DNA of 64,000 nucleotides. Source: Schlesneria sphaerica. GTDB taxonomy: Bacteria; Planctomycetota; Planctomycetia; Planctomycetales; Planctomycetaceae. The DNA is taken from assembly GCF_044336245.1 (NCBI RefSeq), contig NZ_CP172346.1, positions 1,984,001-2,048,000 of the forward strand, read 5' to 3'. The notes beneath the pieces were generated by a model, which was not told the origin of the DNA, did no database searches, and was given only the letters and a program-made list of their open reading frames with translations. A program made the position numbers and the translations under genes. Shown one piece after another: positions 8,320 through 20,000 of this stretch (position 1 is its first letter; each line of letters opens with the position of its first letter).

Positions 8320-9165
8320 ATGACCTCCGCAGACGCCGCGACCGAGTCACTTTTTTGGACGACGACCGTGCCCCCTTCCAGTCCCTTTGAACGCCCCAAG
8401 CGCCAGATCGAACGCGAATTCGGTGTACCCGTACCGGGCGAGATTCTTGCCCCGGAAAAATGGACACAGACCGCCATCAAGAAGCTCCCTCCGCCCGGAC
8501 CGCTGGACTTTGCGGCGCTGTTCGGTCGTACGGCTCCCGTCATGCTCGATATCGGGTGTGGCAATGGACGATCTACTCTGGCCTCGGCAATCTGGCGGCC
8601 TGACGTTGATCACCTTTCTTCAGACGTCCTTCCCGTGGTCATTCGTTATGCGACCCGACGAGCTAACCAGCGAGGATTGACCAATGTCCGCTTCGCCGTC
8701 ATCGGTGGACGGGAACTGCTGGCGGATTACATCGCACCACAATCGGTGGCTGAGATTCACGTATACCACCCGCAGCCATACTACGAGGCGAGTCAGGTTC
8801 ACCGACGTTTGATCACCCCCGAATTTATCGCGCTCGTCCATCGTTCTCTGGCCCCGGGGGGGCAGTTCGTCCTGCAGACAGATAACCCCGGATATTGGAA
8901 ATATATGCAGCAGGTGATGCCGCTCTTTTTTGAATGGCAATCGCATCCGAATCCGTGGCCCGATGCCCCCAAGGGGCGGACACGACGTGAAATCATTGCC
9001 ATGAGGCAATCACTGCCTATTTTTCGCGGGACCGGAAAACCCCGCACTGACGTATCCCCGACAGACGCACTCAAGCTGGCGGCGACTCTTCCCCCTCCGA
9101 CGTTCGACGCCGACCGGAAACTCCGTGCCCTTGATCGGCTCGAAAGAGATTCGGGCGGCTCGTAG
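8320..9165 (+). CDS. TrmB-like tRNA (guanine-N7-)-methyltransferase, divergent
   Basis: The 281-aa product has a class I methyltransferase fold with SAM motif I DIGCGNGR (77-84). The arrangement HVYHPQPYYEASQVHRRL followed by TPEFIALVHRSLAPGG (148-181) matches the TrmB core, which in standard enzymes reads FPDPWPKKRHHKRRL and TPEFL-x-LA-x-LKPGG. TrmB makes m7G46 in tRNA. Here the DPWPKKRHHK part is replaced by QPYYEASQVH, losing the basic tRNA-contact run and the conserved Asp; the usual C-terminal TEFERR-like motif is also not clear. The N-terminal about 65 residues are an extension relative to E. coli TrmB. It could be a planctomycete TrmB lineage or a relative with another substrate. Confidence 0.65.
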   Translation: MTSADAATESLFWTTTVPPSSPFERPKRQIEREFGVPVPGEILAPEKWTQTAIKKLPPPGPLDFAALFGRTAPVMLDIGCGNGRSTLASAIWRPDVDHLSSDVLPVVIRYATRRANQRGLTNVRFAVIGGRELLADYIAPQSVAEIHVYHPQPYYEASQVHRRLITPEFIALVHRSLAPGGQFVLQTDNPGYWKYMQQVMPLFFEWQSHPNPWPDAPKGRTRREIIAMRQSLPIFRGTGKPRTDVSPTDALKLAATLPPPTFDADRKLRALDRLERDSGGS

Positions 9166-9286
9166 AACGCAAGGTGAATCGGTGTTGCGACAGCTCCGAG
9201 TCCGATCTCAGAAAAATTTACTGTGCAGCACGCAGGATTCCGGAACTCATTTTTTCGATCTGGTCCCTCTTTTTCTGAGTCACCCC

Positions 9287-10576
9287 ATGGCGAAGTCAAA
9301 AGCAGTCCGTGCCTGTGTCGCAAGTCTGATTGGGGGCGCCGTTCTGTTCTGCCTGACCGCAGATTCGGCACCACCCAAGCTGCGGGGTGTGAAGCTGGGG
9401 ACGCGCGCGCTGCTCAAGCTTGAGCAGGAATACATCGCACCGCTCGGGACCGACGAATCGCCACTCTCTAAAGGAATGAAGGCCGACTTGTACCTTCAGA
9501 CCGGGAAAAAGCTTGAGCAAGTCGAGATCACCGAACTATTGCCCGGTAAACAGAAAAACACACTGAAAATCTTGGGAATCACACTCCCGAAGGGGGGTAA
9601 GCAAAAGATTCCCGCGACAAACCTGGCTCATCTGGCAACGGAGGACAAGGTTTTTGATGTCGTGCAGGATCCCTCGGCAAAGTCATTCTTCCTGCTTGAT
9701 CTCGCTCGAAGAGATGAACTGGCACAAGCACGGTTATCGCGAACGGGTCATGCTCTCTGGGACGATCCATCCGACGAGGAACGTGCGGAGTCGATTGAAA
9801 AATCGAAAGAGTTATTCGAGGAAGCTCGGAAGCTCTTCCCCGGACACAACTTCCTGATGCAGGAGACGGAGTTCTACCTGTTTTTCACAGATCTACCCGC
9901 AGAACAGATGGCGGGATACCTCAATAATCTTGACACGATGTATCGACAGCTTTGCCTGGCGTTTGGAATCTTGCCCGACAAGAACATCTGGAAAGGAAAA
10001 TGTCCCGTGCTGGCTTTCGCTAACGCCGAGATGTACCACCATTTTGAAGCCACGGTCATGAAGAACCCAAAATCGGAGGGGACGCAGGGACTGCACCACG
10101 GATCGTACGACGGCAGCGTTGTGATTGTCATTTGGATTGGTAAGGACCCTGCTTATTTTGCAGCAACGCTGGTCCATGAAACCGCTCACGGGTTCGTCCA
10201 TCGGATGCGATCCAACGTACACATCGTTCCCTGGCTGAATGAAGGGATTGCCGAATGGATTGCGGGCGTCGCCGTTCCGGGCACACCTGCTGTCGCTCGG
10301 AGACAGTCGGACGGAATCGCCTTCCTGCGTATGAACCGCACAATGGGAGGATTTTTCCAGAAAGTCGACGGACTCACCCCGACAGACTACGGCATCGCAT
10401 CGAGCTTGACCGAATTCATGCTGCAAACGGATGCCAATCTGTACCGCGCATTCCTGACGGCCATCAAAGACGGATACCCGCTCGATGAGGCACTCAAACT
10501 GACGTATGACTGTACCCCCGAAGTGCTCGTGGAATCATTCGGCAACTCCATCGGCGTACCTGATCTCCAGCCCTGA
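9287..10576 (+). CDS. Secreted gluzincin-type metallopeptidase-like protein
   Basis: The product (429 aa from the ATG at 9287; the frame is open further upstream to 9125 without a better start) begins with a signal peptide (MAKSKAVRACVASLIGGAVLF...ADSA). The C-terminal half holds H297-ETA-H301 (LVHETAHGFVHR) followed by NEGIAEW with E319, the HExxH...E zinc pattern of gluzincin peptidases (peptidase MA-like family). The N-terminal region has a small beta-rich segment with repeated K-rich motifs (LPGKQKNTLKILG). It is probably exported and cell-wall or periplasm associated. It lies 121 bases after the methyltransferase gene and 72 bases before the crotonase fusion, all on the plus strand; a functional link is not evident. 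Substrate unknown. Confidence 0.75.
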   Translation: MAKSKAVRACVASLIGGAVLFCLTADSAPPKLRGVKLGTRALLKLEQEYIAPLGTDESPLSKGMKADLYLQTGKKLEQVEITELLPGKQKNTLKILGITLPKGGKQKIPATNLAHLATEDKVFDVVQDPSAKSFFLLDLARRDELAQARLSRTGHALWDDPSDEERAESIEKSKELFEEARKLFPGHNFLMQETEFYLFFTDLPAEQMAGYLNNLDTMYRQLCLAFGILPDKNIWKGKCPVLAFANAEMYHHFEATVMKNPKSEGTQGLHHGSYDGSVVIVIWIGKDPAYFAATLVHETAHGFVHRMRSNVHIVPWLNEGIAEWIAGVAVPGTPAVARRQSDGIAFLRMNRTMGGFFQKVDGLTPTDYGIASSLTEFMLQTDANLYRAFLTAIKDGYPLDEALKLTYDCTPEVLVESFGNSIGVPDLQP

Positions 10577-10648
10577 CACCTGCGGACTCGATCTCCATAA
10601 CTTCCGTTCGGTCGTCGATTGGCCGATCTTCATTGCGAACCAAGACCT

Positions 10649-11881
10649 ATGAAATCCGGTTTAACAATTGGGACCATCGGAAAACTCGACCGGTTTGTGG
10701 ATGGATCCAGCGTGATCCATCTCGGGGCCTCTCAACCGGTCGGAGCAATGGTCTTTTCAACGCCAGCGATGATCGACCTGATGGAACACGCGGCTCGTGA
10801 GGCGCTGTTACCGTTTCTGGAAGACGGAGAAGAATCAGTCGGAGCGACAGTTTCCGTCGAACATCTGGCTGCCACCCCGATCAATTCGGTCGTTCGTGCC
10901 GAGGCGAAAGTGACGGCGATCGACGGACGGTTGATTGATTTTGAACTGGCGGCATTCGACACCCAAGACCAGATTGGTCGTGGTACACACCGCCGTGCAG
11001 TGATCCGCACCGAGAAGTTCGCTGCCAGGCTGGACGACAAAGCCAGCCAAATGCGGGAGGGGTCAGTCCTGCCGGTCTCACCGCAACCGAATCATTCGGA
11101 CCTGCCTCCCCTCAAGACGTTACGAGTCGAACGAGCGGGGGCCATCGCCACGGTCTGGCTCAACCGTCCTGCAAAGCTGAACGCGGTGGATCGACAGATG
11201 ACGGCGGATCTGGAGGAACTCAACGCCTGGCTGGCGGGTCACCCCGACGTTCGAGTGGTGATCGTGACGGGCAGTGGAGAAGCCTTCTGCGCAGGGGACG
11301 ACGTCACCGAGGTCGGCACGCTCGATCTGGCGGAAGCAACCCGACTCAGCCATCGACAGGCATCTCTGTACCTCGCCTGGGAGAAACTGCCTCAGGTATT
11401 CATCGCGGCGATTAACGGAGTGGCATTTGGAGGGGGATGCGTGCTGGCATATTCGTGCGATTTCCGCATTGCCGCACATTCGTCGCGCTTTTCCATGCCC
11501 GAGATTAAACTGGGTTGGCCACCCGGCTATGGAATCGCTCAATTGACGGCACTGGTTGGCAAAGCCCGCGCCCTCGAGTTATGTCTTACCGGCAAACAGA
11601 TCACCTCGCAGCAAGCCAGCCAGTACGGTCTGGTCCATGATCTCGTTCCTCAAACGCGGCTGCTAAGCAGCGCAGGGGAGCTAGCCCAGCAATTCCTGGC
11701 TCAGCCCGCCGCCGCTCTTCGTCTGACAAAACAACTGATCCACGCGGACGAAGGAACACAAGCAAAGCAGGCCTACCTCGCAGATACGGCAGCCTACATC
11801 CAGTGCCTAGGATTACCCGATGCGCAAGAAGGGATCGCTGCTTTCAATGAGAAACGGAAACCACGCTTCAATGGAAAGTAA
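10649..11881 (+). CDS. FlK-like hotdog thioesterase fused to enoyl-CoA hydratase/isomerase
   Basis: Two acyl-CoA domains are joined in one 410-aa chain (start ATG 10649; a TTG at 10619 would add ten residues). Residues 1-130 form a hotdog domain like fluoroacetyl-CoA thioesterase FlK: T38 (STPAM), E46 (LMEHAA) and H72 (VEHLAATP) have the same 8- and 26-residue spacing as the FlK catalytic Thr42, Glu50 and His76. Residues about 155-400 form a crotonase domain with the oxyanion-hole segments FCAGDDV and FGGGCVLAYSCD. Of the two hydratase glutamates, the first (GGGCE) is Val here, while the second (SMPE) is kept. This suggests an isomerase, hydrolase or other crotonase reaction rather than simple hydration. 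The linker is about 25 residues and Pro/Ser-rich. The substrate is unknown. Confidence 0.75.
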   Translation: MKSGLTIGTIGKLDRFVDGSSVIHLGASQPVGAMVFSTPAMIDLMEHAAREALLPFLEDGEESVGATVSVEHLAATPINSVVRAEAKVTAIDGRLIDFELAAFDTQDQIGRGTHRRAVIRTEKFAARLDDKASQMREGSVLPVSPQPNHSDLPPLKTLRVERAGAIATVWLNRPAKLNAVDRQMTADLEELNAWLAGHPDVRVVIVTGSGEAFCAGDDVTEVGTLDLAEATRLSHRQASLYLAWEKLPQVFIAAINGVAFGGGCVLAYSCDFRIAAHSSRFSMPEIKLGWPPGYGIAQLTALVGKARALELCLTGKQITSQQASQYGLVHDLVPQTRLLSSAGELAQQFLAQPAAALRLTKQLIHADEGTQAKQAYLADTAAYIQCLGLPDAQEGIAAFNEKRKPRFNGK

Positions 11882-11919
11882 GCCTGCCTGAGCGTCCGCA
11901 GCAACCCCCAAACCGGAAG

Positions 11920-13962
11920 TCAATTAGAGGATTTCAGTTCTGTCAGTAACCCTTCCAGAATCATGGGGTCCATCGGTTTAACGATGTGCAAATCGAAGCC
12001 TGCATCTCGGGATCGCTTCTTATCTTCGTTTTGTCCCCACCCGGTCTGGGCAATCAGGACGGTCTCTTTCCCCCAGGGTTGACTGCGGATCTCGCGGCAT
12101 GCGTCATAGCCATTCATTCGCGGCATGCCAATGTCCATCAGAATGACGTCCGGACGGAACGTGGCGGCCAGTATGACTGCCTCTTCACCATCGTTCGCTG
12201 TATGGACTTCGTTCCCCATGATCTTGAGAATTCTGGCCAGACTGGTCGCCGAGTCCTCGTTGTCATCGGCGATCAGAATTCGGCGGGGCGGCGTCGATGT
12301 TGCGGCGGGCCCGCCGGGAGAAGACGGCTCAGCGGGACTGCTTTTCAGGACCGCGAGTGGCAACCGAACGATGAATTCGCTTCCCCTTCCGCTGCCGTCA
12401 CTGTGAGCTTTTACGTCACCGCCGTGCATTTGTACCAGGCGCTGGACAAGTGACAGTCCGATTCCCAGGCCACCGTTTGAGCGTTCCAGCGATTGATCGA
12501 CCTGAGTGAACAGCTCGAAGATCTGATGGAGCATCTCGGTCGGAATCCCAATGCCATTGTCCTTTACACTGACCACAATTTCGCGCCCCACTCGGGCAGC
12601 GGTCAGGGCAATCTGTGACCCTCTTTCACTGTATTTTGCCGCGTTATTCAGTAGGTTCGCGAACACCTGCCCTAATCGGGTCACGTCTGCATCCATAAAG
12701 AGTGGTTCGGACGGCAGATCAACACGGAGTTCGTGACCACTCGATTCAATCAAAGACCGGCTAGTCTCGAGGGCGTTGTTGAGAATCACATTGAGATCCA
12801 CTCGTTCAATCCGCAGGTCCAGTTTACCCCGGCTGATTCGGCTGACATCGAGCAGGTCGTCGACCAGATGAACCATCTGCGCGAGCTGCCGTTCCATTAC
12901 AGTCCGCGCCTCCTGGACGATCTCCGCGTCCCCAGGTGCCAGCTTGATGATCTGGAGCGAATTGCGTATCGGGGCCAGCGGATTGCGAAGTTCGTGCGCC
13001 AGGGTGGCCAGGAACTCATCCTTACGGCGGTCCGCTTCCGTGATCGCCTGCTGCAGTTTTTTCTGCGACGTGACATCCACCATGACCACGCCAGCACCGA
13101 TTGTTTCCGTCTGCACCTGGACCGGGTAGTAACTCGCCAACCAGTGCAGAACATCCCCGGAGGTCGCTGACGTACCCGATACTTCGATATTCACGACGGG
13201 CTCACCAGCGATCGCCCGTTGAAGTAGCGGCTGCAGGTCGGGCCACAGGTCAGGCACAACCTCCGCCACCTTTCGACCGAGATGATCGTTGAGTGGGACA
13301 CCGTGGTAGTCGGCGAGAGTTTCGTTAACTCGAGCGAATTTCAGATCTCGATCGATAAACGCCAATCCCACCGGTGCTGTTGCAGCTAGAGTATCAAGTA
13401 ACGCGAAGGACTCTTGGAGCGCTGAACTGATTTCAGCGAGCGCCTGGGTTCGGTTTGATACCCGCTGTTCGAGTGTTTCATTGAGCTGCCTGAGATCATC
13501 TTCAACCCGCCGCCGCTCTGCGTTCTCGGCGATGAGCGCGCGATTGGCTTCTGCAAGTTCACGTCGTTTGCTGTAAAGTTCAGCAAAAACAGCGACTTTT
13601 GACCGCAGCACCGCAGGATTCACGGGTTTGTGGAGATAGTCCACAGCCCCCGTTCCGTATCCTTCGAGCATGTGCTGATCTTCGTTGTAGTATGCGGTCA
13701 AAAAGATAATCGGAACGCTGGCCGTTTTCTTTCGTTCCTTAATCATCTGAGCCAGCTCAAACCCTGTCATTCCCGGCATGCGGATATCAAGAATGAGCAG
13801 CGCAAACTCATCTGCCACCAGCGCCAGCAGGGCTTCGTCGGGAGATTCTGCTCGCACCAGCCGGTAGTGCGGATCATCGAGGATCGTTTCCAGAACCGTC
13901 AGATTTTTCGGCTCATCATCCACGATCAGGATATTAATGGCGCCGCTGTGCGATGCAGACAT
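11920..13962 (-). CDS. Hybrid sensor histidine kinase: REC-PAS-HisKA-HATPase-REC
   Basis: The 680-aa protein starts at an ATG at 13962 with a strong AAGGAGG ribosome-binding site; the frame is open to 14088 but that start would overlap the next gene. Domain order: receiver domain (about 8-125, ILIVDDEP, phospho-acceptor D59 in LILDIRMPG, K112 in HKPV); coiled coil to about 190; PAS-like domain (about 190-305); HisKA with the phospho-histidine in TLAHELRNPL; HATPase with N-box NLLNNAAKY, DNGIGIP and GGLGIGLSLV; and a C-terminal receiver (RRILIADDNE, D in ILMDIGMP, K in IVKPM). No membrane segment is present, so it is cytoplasmic. It follows the poly-HAMP kinase on the same strand, 106 bases apart, and the N-terminal receiver could accept phosphate from it. 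Signal and output are unknown. Confidence 0.9.
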   Translation of the reverse strand: MSASHSGAINILIVDDEPKNLTVLETILDDPHYRLVRAESPDEALLALVADEFALLILDIRMPGMTGFELAQMIKERKKTASVPIIFLTAYYNEDQHMLEGYGTGAVDYLHKPVNPAVLRSKVAVFAELYSKRRELAEANRALIAENAERRRVEDDLRQLNETLEQRVSNRTQALAEISSALQESFALLDTLAATAPVGLAFIDRDLKFARVNETLADYHGVPLNDHLGRKVAEVVPDLWPDLQPLLQRAIAGEPVVNIEVSGTSATSGDVLHWLASYYPVQVQTETIGAGVVMVDVTSQKKLQQAITEADRRKDEFLATLAHELRNPLAPIRNSLQIIKLAPGDAEIVQEARTVMERQLAQMVHLVDDLLDVSRISRGKLDLRIERVDLNVILNNALETSRSLIESSGHELRVDLPSEPLFMDADVTRLGQVFANLLNNAAKYSERGSQIALTAARVGREIVVSVKDNGIGIPTEMLHQIFELFTQVDQSLERSNGGLGIGLSLVQRLVQMHGGDVKAHSDGSGRGSEFIVRLPLAVLKSSPAEPSSPGGPAATSTPPRRILIADDNEDSATSLARILKIMGNEVHTANDGEEAVILAATFRPDVILMDIGMPRMNGYDACREIRSQPWGKETVLIAQTGWGQNEDKKRSRDAGFDLHIVKPMDPMILEGLLTELKSSN

Positions 13963-14068
13963 CGGAGCCTCCTTGAGGGGTGATTGCCTGAGAGAGCGAT
14001 CAGTGAGCCCGCAGATCGACGAGCGTGAATCCATGTTCATAACAGCAGTGGTTTTATCAGGGTCGAAA

Positions 14069-17000
14069 CTATCGGAACAGCCAGACACGCAACAACGAGA
14101 GTAACTGGTCCGTATTCACCGGTTTGGCGATGTAGTCACTTGCGCCGGCGTCGAGGCATTTCTCCCGATCGCCTTTCATTGCCTTTGCCGTCAGGGCCAG
14201 GATCGGCAGCGTACGAAATTCGGGGTCTTTGCGGATCTCCCGCATCGTTTCGTAACCGTCCATTTCCGGCATCATGATGTCCATGAGAACCATACTCAGG
14301 TCGGGCGTATTCCTGATCATTTCAATCGCCGCCCGGCCGTTCGTCGCGGTCAGTACGTCCATTTCCTGATTCTCAAGCAACGACGTCAATGCAAAGATGT
14401 TACGGGCATCATCATCCACAACCAGTATCTTTCGATGATGCAAGACTTCGTTGGAATTATGCAGTCGCTCCAGCATCTTGCGTTTTTCCACCGGTAGATC
14501 GGTGACGACGCGATGCAAAAATAGCGCCGTCTCGTCAAGCAGCCTTTCCGGCGACTGCACGTCCTTGAGAATAATACTTCTTGCCATCACCTTCAGACGG
14601 TTCTGTTCCTCCATGGAAAGTTCTTTCCCTGTGAAGACCACGACGGGAATATCCGGTTTCGGCGTCTGTTTTTGAAGGTACTCAAGCAGTTCAAAACCCG
14701 ACATATCGGGCAGCCTCAGGTCGAGAACCATGCAGTCGAAAGATCCTTCTTCGATGGCGGCCTTCGCTTCGCCGCCAGAGCCCGCGGCAACAATTTCCAC
14801 ATCGCTGTGTGCAAGCAGATCGACGATCGACTGCCGTTCGATGTCGTTGTCTTCGACGATCAGAAGTCGTTTTGTTGTGGTACTGATGAAATGCCTGATC
14901 CGATCAAAAGCTGTCTCCAGCCCCTCCGTCGTCGATGACTTGACGAGACACGCGAACGCGCCATGTGCCAGACCGTGCTGACGTTCCTCTTCCATCGAAA
15001 CAACCAGTACAGGAATGTGTCTGGTAACAGGATCCAGCTTTAACTGATTCAGCACGGTCCAGCCGAGCATGTCAGGCAGGAAGATATCTAAAGAAATCGC
15101 TGTCGGATTGAATTGTCGTGCTAATGACAGCCCTAACGATCCCTTATTTCCAACGATTCCTTTGAAACCTTTATCTCGCGCCAATCCCAGCAGAATTCGG
15201 GCATAATGAGGATCATCCTCGATAATCAGCATGATCAGGTCACCCTCGTCGACGGCCTTGCGATCATCTTCGACATGTTCTTCGGCGACCATTGGCCGTA
15301 CAGTAATGCTCTGAGCCACATCTGGTACGAGATTGCTGGTTGCGGCGGGGCTCGGAGAATTCGCGGGCCCCGAATAGTGCAGTGGAAGATAAAGCGTGAA
15401 TGTGCTTCCCTGACCATGGATGCTGGTCAGTTTAATCTCGCCCCCTAGCAGGATGGCCAGCTCGCGACTGATCGCCAGCCCCAACCCCGTTCCACCATAC
15501 TTGCGAGACGTCCCCGCATCCGCCTGCTGGAAGGCTTCGAAAATCAGTCGTTGCTTGTCAGGGGGAACCCCGATCCCGGTATCTTCCACCGAGAATGCAA
15601 GCACCTGCTGGGTCGAATTGAGCACGGGATGATCGATACTCCATCCTTCCGTCGCGAACCGAACTCCCACTTCGACGTGTCCGTGGGAGGTAAATTTGAC
15701 CGCGTTCGAAAGCAGGTTTTTCAGAATCTGCTGCAATCGTTTTGGGTCGGTGTCCATGGACCGTGGAAGGTCTTCGGAGAAGTGGACATTGAACGGAAGG
15801 TTCTTCGCTTCGGCCACGTGACGGAAGTTCCGGTCGATGGTATCCCGCAGTCCCGCAAACGGAATCTCTTCGACGTCGACGGTGACCGTGCCCGATTCGA
15901 TCTTCGACAGGTCCAGAATGTCATTGATCAGATGCAGCAGGTCCGAGCCGGAGGAGTTGATGTTGCGCGAGAACTCGATCTGCCTGGGAGTCAGGTTGCC
16001 GCCCGAATTTCCCGCGAGCTGCTGACTGAGAATCAGAATCGAATTCAGCGGCGTTCGGAGTTCATGAGACATGTTCGCCAGGAACTCGGACTTGTACTTG
16101 GATGTCAGCGCAAGTTCCTCGGCTTTTTCTTCCAGCGCCCTGCGGGCCTGTTCCACTTCCCGGTTCTTCCGTTCCACTTCTTCGTTCTGCTCGGCCAGCA
16201 GTTTGGCTTTCAGCCCCAGTTCACGGTTCGTTTGCTGAAGTTCACTCTGACGGGACTGAAGTTCGACGGTCAGTTGCTGCGATTGCGACAGCAGGCCTTC
16301 AGTCCGCATCGTCGCCTCGATCGTATTGAAGACAGCTCCGATGCTTTGCGTCAGCAGTTCCAGAAATGCGAGCGATCCCGCACTAAACTGCTGAAGCGTC
16401 GCCAATTCAATCACCGCCTTTGTCTGTCCTTCAAACAGGACCGGCAGCACGATGATGCTGAGGTGCTGCGCATGACCAAGGCTCGAATGGATCGAGATAA
16501 AATCGGGTGGAACGTTCGTCAGCAGTATTCGCTTCTTGTCGACCGCACACTGGCCGACCAGACCCGAGCCTGGCCGAATCTCTGCCTCGAACTGGCGGCT
16601 GCCGACGTGCGCGTAGCTCGACAGCAACTTGAGCGTTGAGCTGCCCTGATGGTCTGTCAGGTGATAAATCGTTCCCTGATGTGCGTCGACGAGCGGCGCC
16701 AGTTCCATCAGCAGCAACTGCCCGACAGTACTCAGTTCCCGTTGACCTTGTAACATCCCCGTGAACTTGGCGAGGTTCGTTTTGAGCCAGTCCTGCTCAC
16801 GGTTTCGCTGTGTCGTTTCTCGCAGGTTCGAAATCATCGTGTTGATGTTGTCTTTGAGTTCGGCGACCTCGCCGCGCGTCTCAACCTGAATTGAACGAGT
16901 TAAGTCTCCCTTCGTCACCGCCGTAGCCACCTCAGCGATCGCACGGACCTGCGTCGTCAGATTTGCGGCCAGCAGGTTGACGTTTCCAGTCAGATCCTTC

Positions 17001-20000
17001 CAGGTCCCTGCAGCACCGGGGACGTGAGCCTGACCTCCCAATCGCCCTTCGACACCCACCTCACGGGCCACGTTCGTTACCTGATCGGCAAACGTTGCGA
17101 GGGTGTCCGTCATGTTATTAATCGTGTCCGCCAGAGCGGCAACTTCCCCCTTGGCCTGCACCGTCAGACGCTGCGTCAGATTGCCATTCGCGACGGCGGT
17201 CACCACCTTCACGATTCCGCGAACCTGCTCCGTCAGGTTGGAAGCCATGAAGTTCACATTGTCCGTCAGGTCTTTCCACGTTCCTCCTACCCCCGACACC
17301 TGCGCCTGACCACCCAGCTTCCCTTCAGTACCGACCTCACGAGCAACACGGGTCACTTCTCCGGCGAACGAGTTCAACTGGTCCACCATCGTATTTATCG
17401 TGTTCTTCAGCTCCAGAATTTCACCTTTGACGTCGGCGGTGATTTTTCGGTTCAGGTCACCACGCGCCACGGCGGTCGTGACTTCGGCGATGTTTCGCAC
17501 CTGAGCGGTCAGGTTGGCCCCCATCGTATTCACCGAGTCAGTCAGGTCCTTCCAGGTTCCCGCAACGCCGGGCACAACAGCCTGAACGCCCAGCCGTCCT
17601 TCGGTTCCCACTTCCCGCGCCACGCGGGTCACTTCCGAGGCGAACGAGCGAAGCTGCTCGACCATCGTATTGATGGTTTCCTTCAATTGCAGAATCTCAC
17701 CCCGCACGTCCGCGGTGATCTTCTTTGACAGGTCTCCATTCGCCACAGCGATCGTCACTTCGGCGATATTGCGGACCTGCCCCGTCAGGTTTGATGCCAT
17801 GGAGTTCACGTTATCGGTCAGGTCCTTCCAGGTCCCCGCCACTCCCGGCACCACGGCCTGGCCCCCCAGCTTTCCTTCCGTACCGACTTCACGAGCCACT
17901 CGGGTCACTTCAGAAGCAAACGCCGACAACTGATCGACCATCGTGTTGATGGTTTCCTTCAGTTGCAGGATTTCTCCTTTCACATCGACCGTGATCTTGC
18001 GGCTGAGATCTCCGCGGGCGATGGCCATCGAGACATCGGCGATGTTGCGGACCTGCCCCGTCAAGTTCGACGCCATAGAGTTGACGTTGTCAGTTAGGTC
18101 CTTCCAGGTGCCGGCCACGCCCGGAACTTGTGCTTGCCCTCCCAGTTTCCCGTCGGTCCCCACCTCACGCGCGACGCGACTGACCTCGGCTGCGAACGAT
18201 CGAAGCTGGTCCACCATGGTGTTGATGGTTTCTTTCAGCTCCAGAATCTCGCCCCGCACATCGACGGTAATCTTCTTCGAGAGGTCACCGTTCGCGACGG
18301 CAATGGTCACGTCTGCGATGTTGCGGACCTGATTGGTGAGGTTCGACGCCATCGAATTCACGTTGTCCGTCAGGTCTTTCCACGTTCCCGCAACCCCTTC
18401 GACTTCGGCCTGACCACCCAGTTTCCCATCGGTACCGACCTCGCGCGCCACGCGGCTGACTTCGCCCGCAAACGCGTTCAACTGGTCGACCATGGTGTTC
18501 AAGGTGTTTTTGAGTGCCAGGATTTCTCCTTTCACTTCCACCGTGATCTTGGACGACAGGTCTCCCTTGGCGATCGCCGTGGCGACTTCCGCAATATTGC
18601 GAACCTGCCCGGTCAGGTTGGACGCCATAAAATTCACGTTGTCGGTCAGGTCTTTCCAGGTGCCGGCGACGCCGGGGACGGCGGCCTGCCCCCCCAGTTT
18701 CCCTTCCGTGCCAACCTCACGTGCCACGCGTGTCACTTCGGCGGCAAACCCGTTCAACTGGTCTACCATCGTGTTGATCGTGTTCTTCAGCTCAAGAATT
18801 TCGCCTTTCACTTCCACGGTGATCTTGCGACTGAGATCGCCCCGGGCGACGGCCGTGGTCACATCGGCAATGTTTCGTACTTGTGACGTGAGGTTATTGG
18901 CCATTGAATTCACGTTGTCGGTCAGGTCCTTCCAGGTACCGGCAACCCCTTTCACCATCGCCTGGCCACCCAGCTTTCCTTCCGTACCGACCTCACGAGC
19001 AACACGGGTCACTTCAGAAGCGAACGCCGAAAGCTGTTCGACCATCGTGTTCATGGTCTCTTTAAGCTGTAGAATTTCGCCCTGCACGTCGACGGTAATC
19101 TTCTTCGAAAGGTCCCCGTTCGCCACGGCCGTCGCGACATCCGCAATGTTGCGAACCTGGTCGGTCAAGTTGGAGGCCATGGAGTTCACGTTGTCGGTCA
19201 GGTCCTTCCACGTCCCGGCGACGCCCGGCACCTGAGCTTGTCCCCCCAGCTTGCCTTCGGTACCGACTTCGCGCGCCACACGTGTCACTTCACCGGCAAA
19301 CCCGTTGAGCTGGTCCACCATGGTGTTGATGGTGTTTTTCAGCTCAAGAATTTCTCCCCGCACATCGACGGTGATGGTCTTCGAGAGGTCTCCGTTCGCC
19401 ACGGCGGTCGTCACTTCGGCAATGTTACGGACCTGGGATGTCAGGTTCGTCGCCATCGCGTTGACAGAATCGGTGAGATCCTTCCAGGTACCGGCGACCC
19501 CCAGCACTTCGGCCTGACCGCCCAGTTTTCCTTCGGTACCGACTTCGCGCGCTACGCGGGTCACTTCTGATGCGAACCCGTTGAGCTGGTCCACCATGGT
19601 GTTAATGGTGTTTTTCAGCTCAAGAATTTCCCCTCGCACATCTACCGTGATTTTTTTGGAGAGGTCGCCATTGGCCACGGCGGTCGTCACTTCGGCGATA
19701 TTGCGGACCTGCCCCGTCAGATTAGAGGCCATGAAGTTGACATTGTCAGTCAGGTCTTTCCAAGTCCCCGCTACGCCAGGGACATCGGCCTGCCCTCCCA
19801 GCTTCCCTTCGGTTCCCACTTCACGCGCCACGCGGGTCACTTCTGAAGCAAAGCCGTTGAGCTGATCAACCATGGTGTTCATGGTGTTTTTCAGCGCCAG
19901 GATCTCTCCCTTCACTTCGACGGTGATTTTGGAGGAAAGATCCCCTTTGGCAATGGCCGTTGCCACATCGGCAATATTGCGGACCTGGCCCGTCAGGTTC

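Noticed and set aside
15551..16639. Plus-strand frame of 362 codons over the kinase core of the poly-HAMP protein
   Set aside because: Antisense to HisKA/HATPase motifs that are unambiguous on the minus strand.
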